Assembly (NCBI GenBank): GCA_902562275.1
Contig: CACESS010000006.1
Span: forward strand, 1 to 64,000
From: an uncultured Alphaproteobacteria bacterium
GTDB lineage: Bacteria > Pseudomonadota > Alphaproteobacteria > HIMB59 > GCA-002718135
Reading direction: 5' to 3'
DNA: 64,000 bases
Part shown: in pieces, positions 62,947 to 64,000 of the stretch
How the letters are laid out: every line of letters starts with the position of its first letter
Numbering within the stretch: the stretch's first letter is position 1
Notes under the pieces: model-generated
Database searches by the model: none
What the model saw: the letters and a program-made list of their open reading frames with translations, nothing else
Told to the model about the DNA's origin: nothing
Program-made: the position numbers and the translations under genes

Positions 62947-63933
62947 TTAGTTTTTAATACTAACTCTTTTTAGCATTTTTTCGTGCATTTCTTTAGATCC
63001 ATCATGATAGGTGCCAAACCATTGATCAAAAGGAATCATGAGATTTCCGTAATTTACTTCGAAATATTTATGATGAAGATAATGATTGTAATTACTGAGA
63101 TCTATTGCTCTCTTATCATTGATCATCATTTGCTTAAATCCAATATGACCGTTTGCTGAACCTAGGCCAGCATGAAATAAATGATAAGTAGCATGTAATG
63201 GATGTGAAAGAATAACCCAATGAATGATAACACCAGAAAAATATAATAAATGTTCAATAGGATGCATTGATAAACTTGACCACGGCCCAGGATTGACATT
63301 TCGGTGGTGAACAGAATGAGCAATCTTATACATAAATTTAAAATGCAAGAACCGATGAATTAAATAAAAGTGAGCATCTCTAAATGCTGGAATTAGTAAA
63401 AGAATAATAAAGAAATAAATAGGAGCTTCACTAAATTGAACAAAAGGTACCAAACCAGAAGCATAAAACCAAAAAGATAAAACCTCGTAAGCTGTCCAAA
63501 TAGGAACCCCCCAAAACAAACTCCAAAATAAATTATCAAATATCTGTTTATTAAATGTAAAAATCTTTTGAATCTTTTCTGGCCAGTTTGGATTAAATTT
63601 AAATTTAATTCCCTGAGATTTTTTTACGTAAAGAGGTAGATGTATTAAACTAAAAAATATCGTACCTATTATATAGTTCCGAATTAAAATTTCAGAAATC
63701 CAACCCGGTGAAAGATTTTTCATTTCGGAAAGTGCAGGTGTAAAAAAATAGTAAGCAATAAATGCAACAGCTAAGTAAACAAGATTCCATGAAAAAATAT
63801 ACGAAAAGATAAACCAATCTAAAATTTTTTTTAAATTAAAAGGAAGTATCCATATAGGATTTTTATCAGCCGCTTCTTTAGGAACGAAGTGACCTCTTTT
63901 ATCTCTGTATCCAAAATTTTCTTCTTTAATCAT
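62947..63933 (-). CDS. Membrane fatty acid hydroxylase/sterol desaturase family protein
   Basis: The 328-residue di-iron membrane protein has about four or five hydrophobic helices. The three histidine clusters are HFYLIHRFLHF (HX3H and further His), AHSVHHRN and HYLHHKYFEVNYG. The family hydroxylates or desaturates lipids, sterols and carotenoids; the substrate here is unknown. It is upstream of the transporter operon on the same strand with a 132 bp gap, so it probably has its own promoter at the right edge of the window. Confidence 0.85.
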   Translation of the reverse strand: MIKEENFGYRDKRGHFVPKEAADKNPIWILPFNLKKILDWFIFSYIFSWNLVYLAVAFIAYYFFTPALSEMKNLSPGWISEILIRNYIIGTIFFSLIHLPLYVKKSQGIKFKFNPNWPEKIQKIFTFNKQIFDNLFWSLFWGVPIWTAYEVLSFWFYASGLVPFVQFSEAPIYFFIILLLIPAFRDAHFYLIHRFLHFKFMYKIAHSVHHRNVNPGPWSSLSMHPIEHLLYFSGVIIHWVILSHPLHATYHLFHAGLGSANGHIGFKQMMINDKRAIDLSNYNHYLHHKYFEVNYGNLMIPFDQWFGTYHDGSKEMHEKMLKRVSIKN

Positions 63934-64000
63934 CTTATTTAATTTTTTACTATATTTAATATTTAATGCAATATTTTGATAATAACATTTTAACTCAGCT

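Overview
The window is strongly AT-rich, with very short intergenic gaps, many 1-20 bp gene overlaps and no gene-free stretch longer than about 250 bp. No tRNA, rRNA, CRISPR array, integrase or insertion sequence was seen. A CcrM-type GANTC methyltransferase, split b/b' ATP synthase subunits, a short SMC and a type II homoserine kinase point to a streamlined, probably marine, alphaproteobacterium. The lineage (SAR11-like, or another low-GC marine clade such as HIMB59/AEGEAN-169) is a guess from gene content.

Positions 1-33.7 kb are mostly core genome. The order is a truncated xylulokinase, then yceI-rnhA-thrB-ispH (ispH carries an apparent 1-base frameshift in an A8 run). The ATP synthase Fo operon (atpI-B-E-b'-b) follows, then smc, a DsbA-like oxidoreductase, a DciA-like protein and mutY. 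From 11.4 to 23.1 kb lies a de novo purine supercluster: purL-purQ on minus, purM-N-F-D-C on plus, guaB-purE-purK on minus. After a secreted HExxH protein, a GNAT-like protein, a MATE exporter and a secreted histidine phosphatase come ccrM (with clustered GANTC sites upstream), rnhB, moaB, a lytic transglycosylase, a cysteine-free family-4-like uracil-DNA glycosylase, a TPR protein and ispE.

Positions 33.7-54.7 kb form a catabolic island rich in C-C lyases and oxidoreductases: an RraA-like aldolase, two alternating Gfo/Idh/MocA-SDR pairs, an HpcH aldolase, a D-threonine aldolase/D-serine dehydratase-like enzyme, RidA, a third SDR, a divergent NagA, two coupled cysteine-containing paralogs of unknown function, an MFS carrier, a BNR-repeat protein, three PhyH-type dioxygenases, two tandem PanB-like proteins, a class IV aminotransferase, a DapA-family lyase, an MlrC-type peptidase and a class III aminotransferase. 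The substrate is not evident.

Positions 53.4-62.8 kb form one minus-strand operon: solute-binding protein, DppB, DppC, DppD, DppF, NanA, NanE, NanK and the class III aminotransferase. Its layout matches a Dpp-family ABC importer for sialic acid (compare SatABCD of Haemophilus ducreyi) joined to the ManNAc branch of sialic acid catabolism. The most striking feature is that its solute-binding protein reads as a circular permutation of the SBP_bac_5 fold: directly after the signal peptide comes what is normally the C-terminal half, followed by the normally N-terminal half. A membrane fatty-acid-hydroxylase/sterol-desaturase-type protein closes the window.
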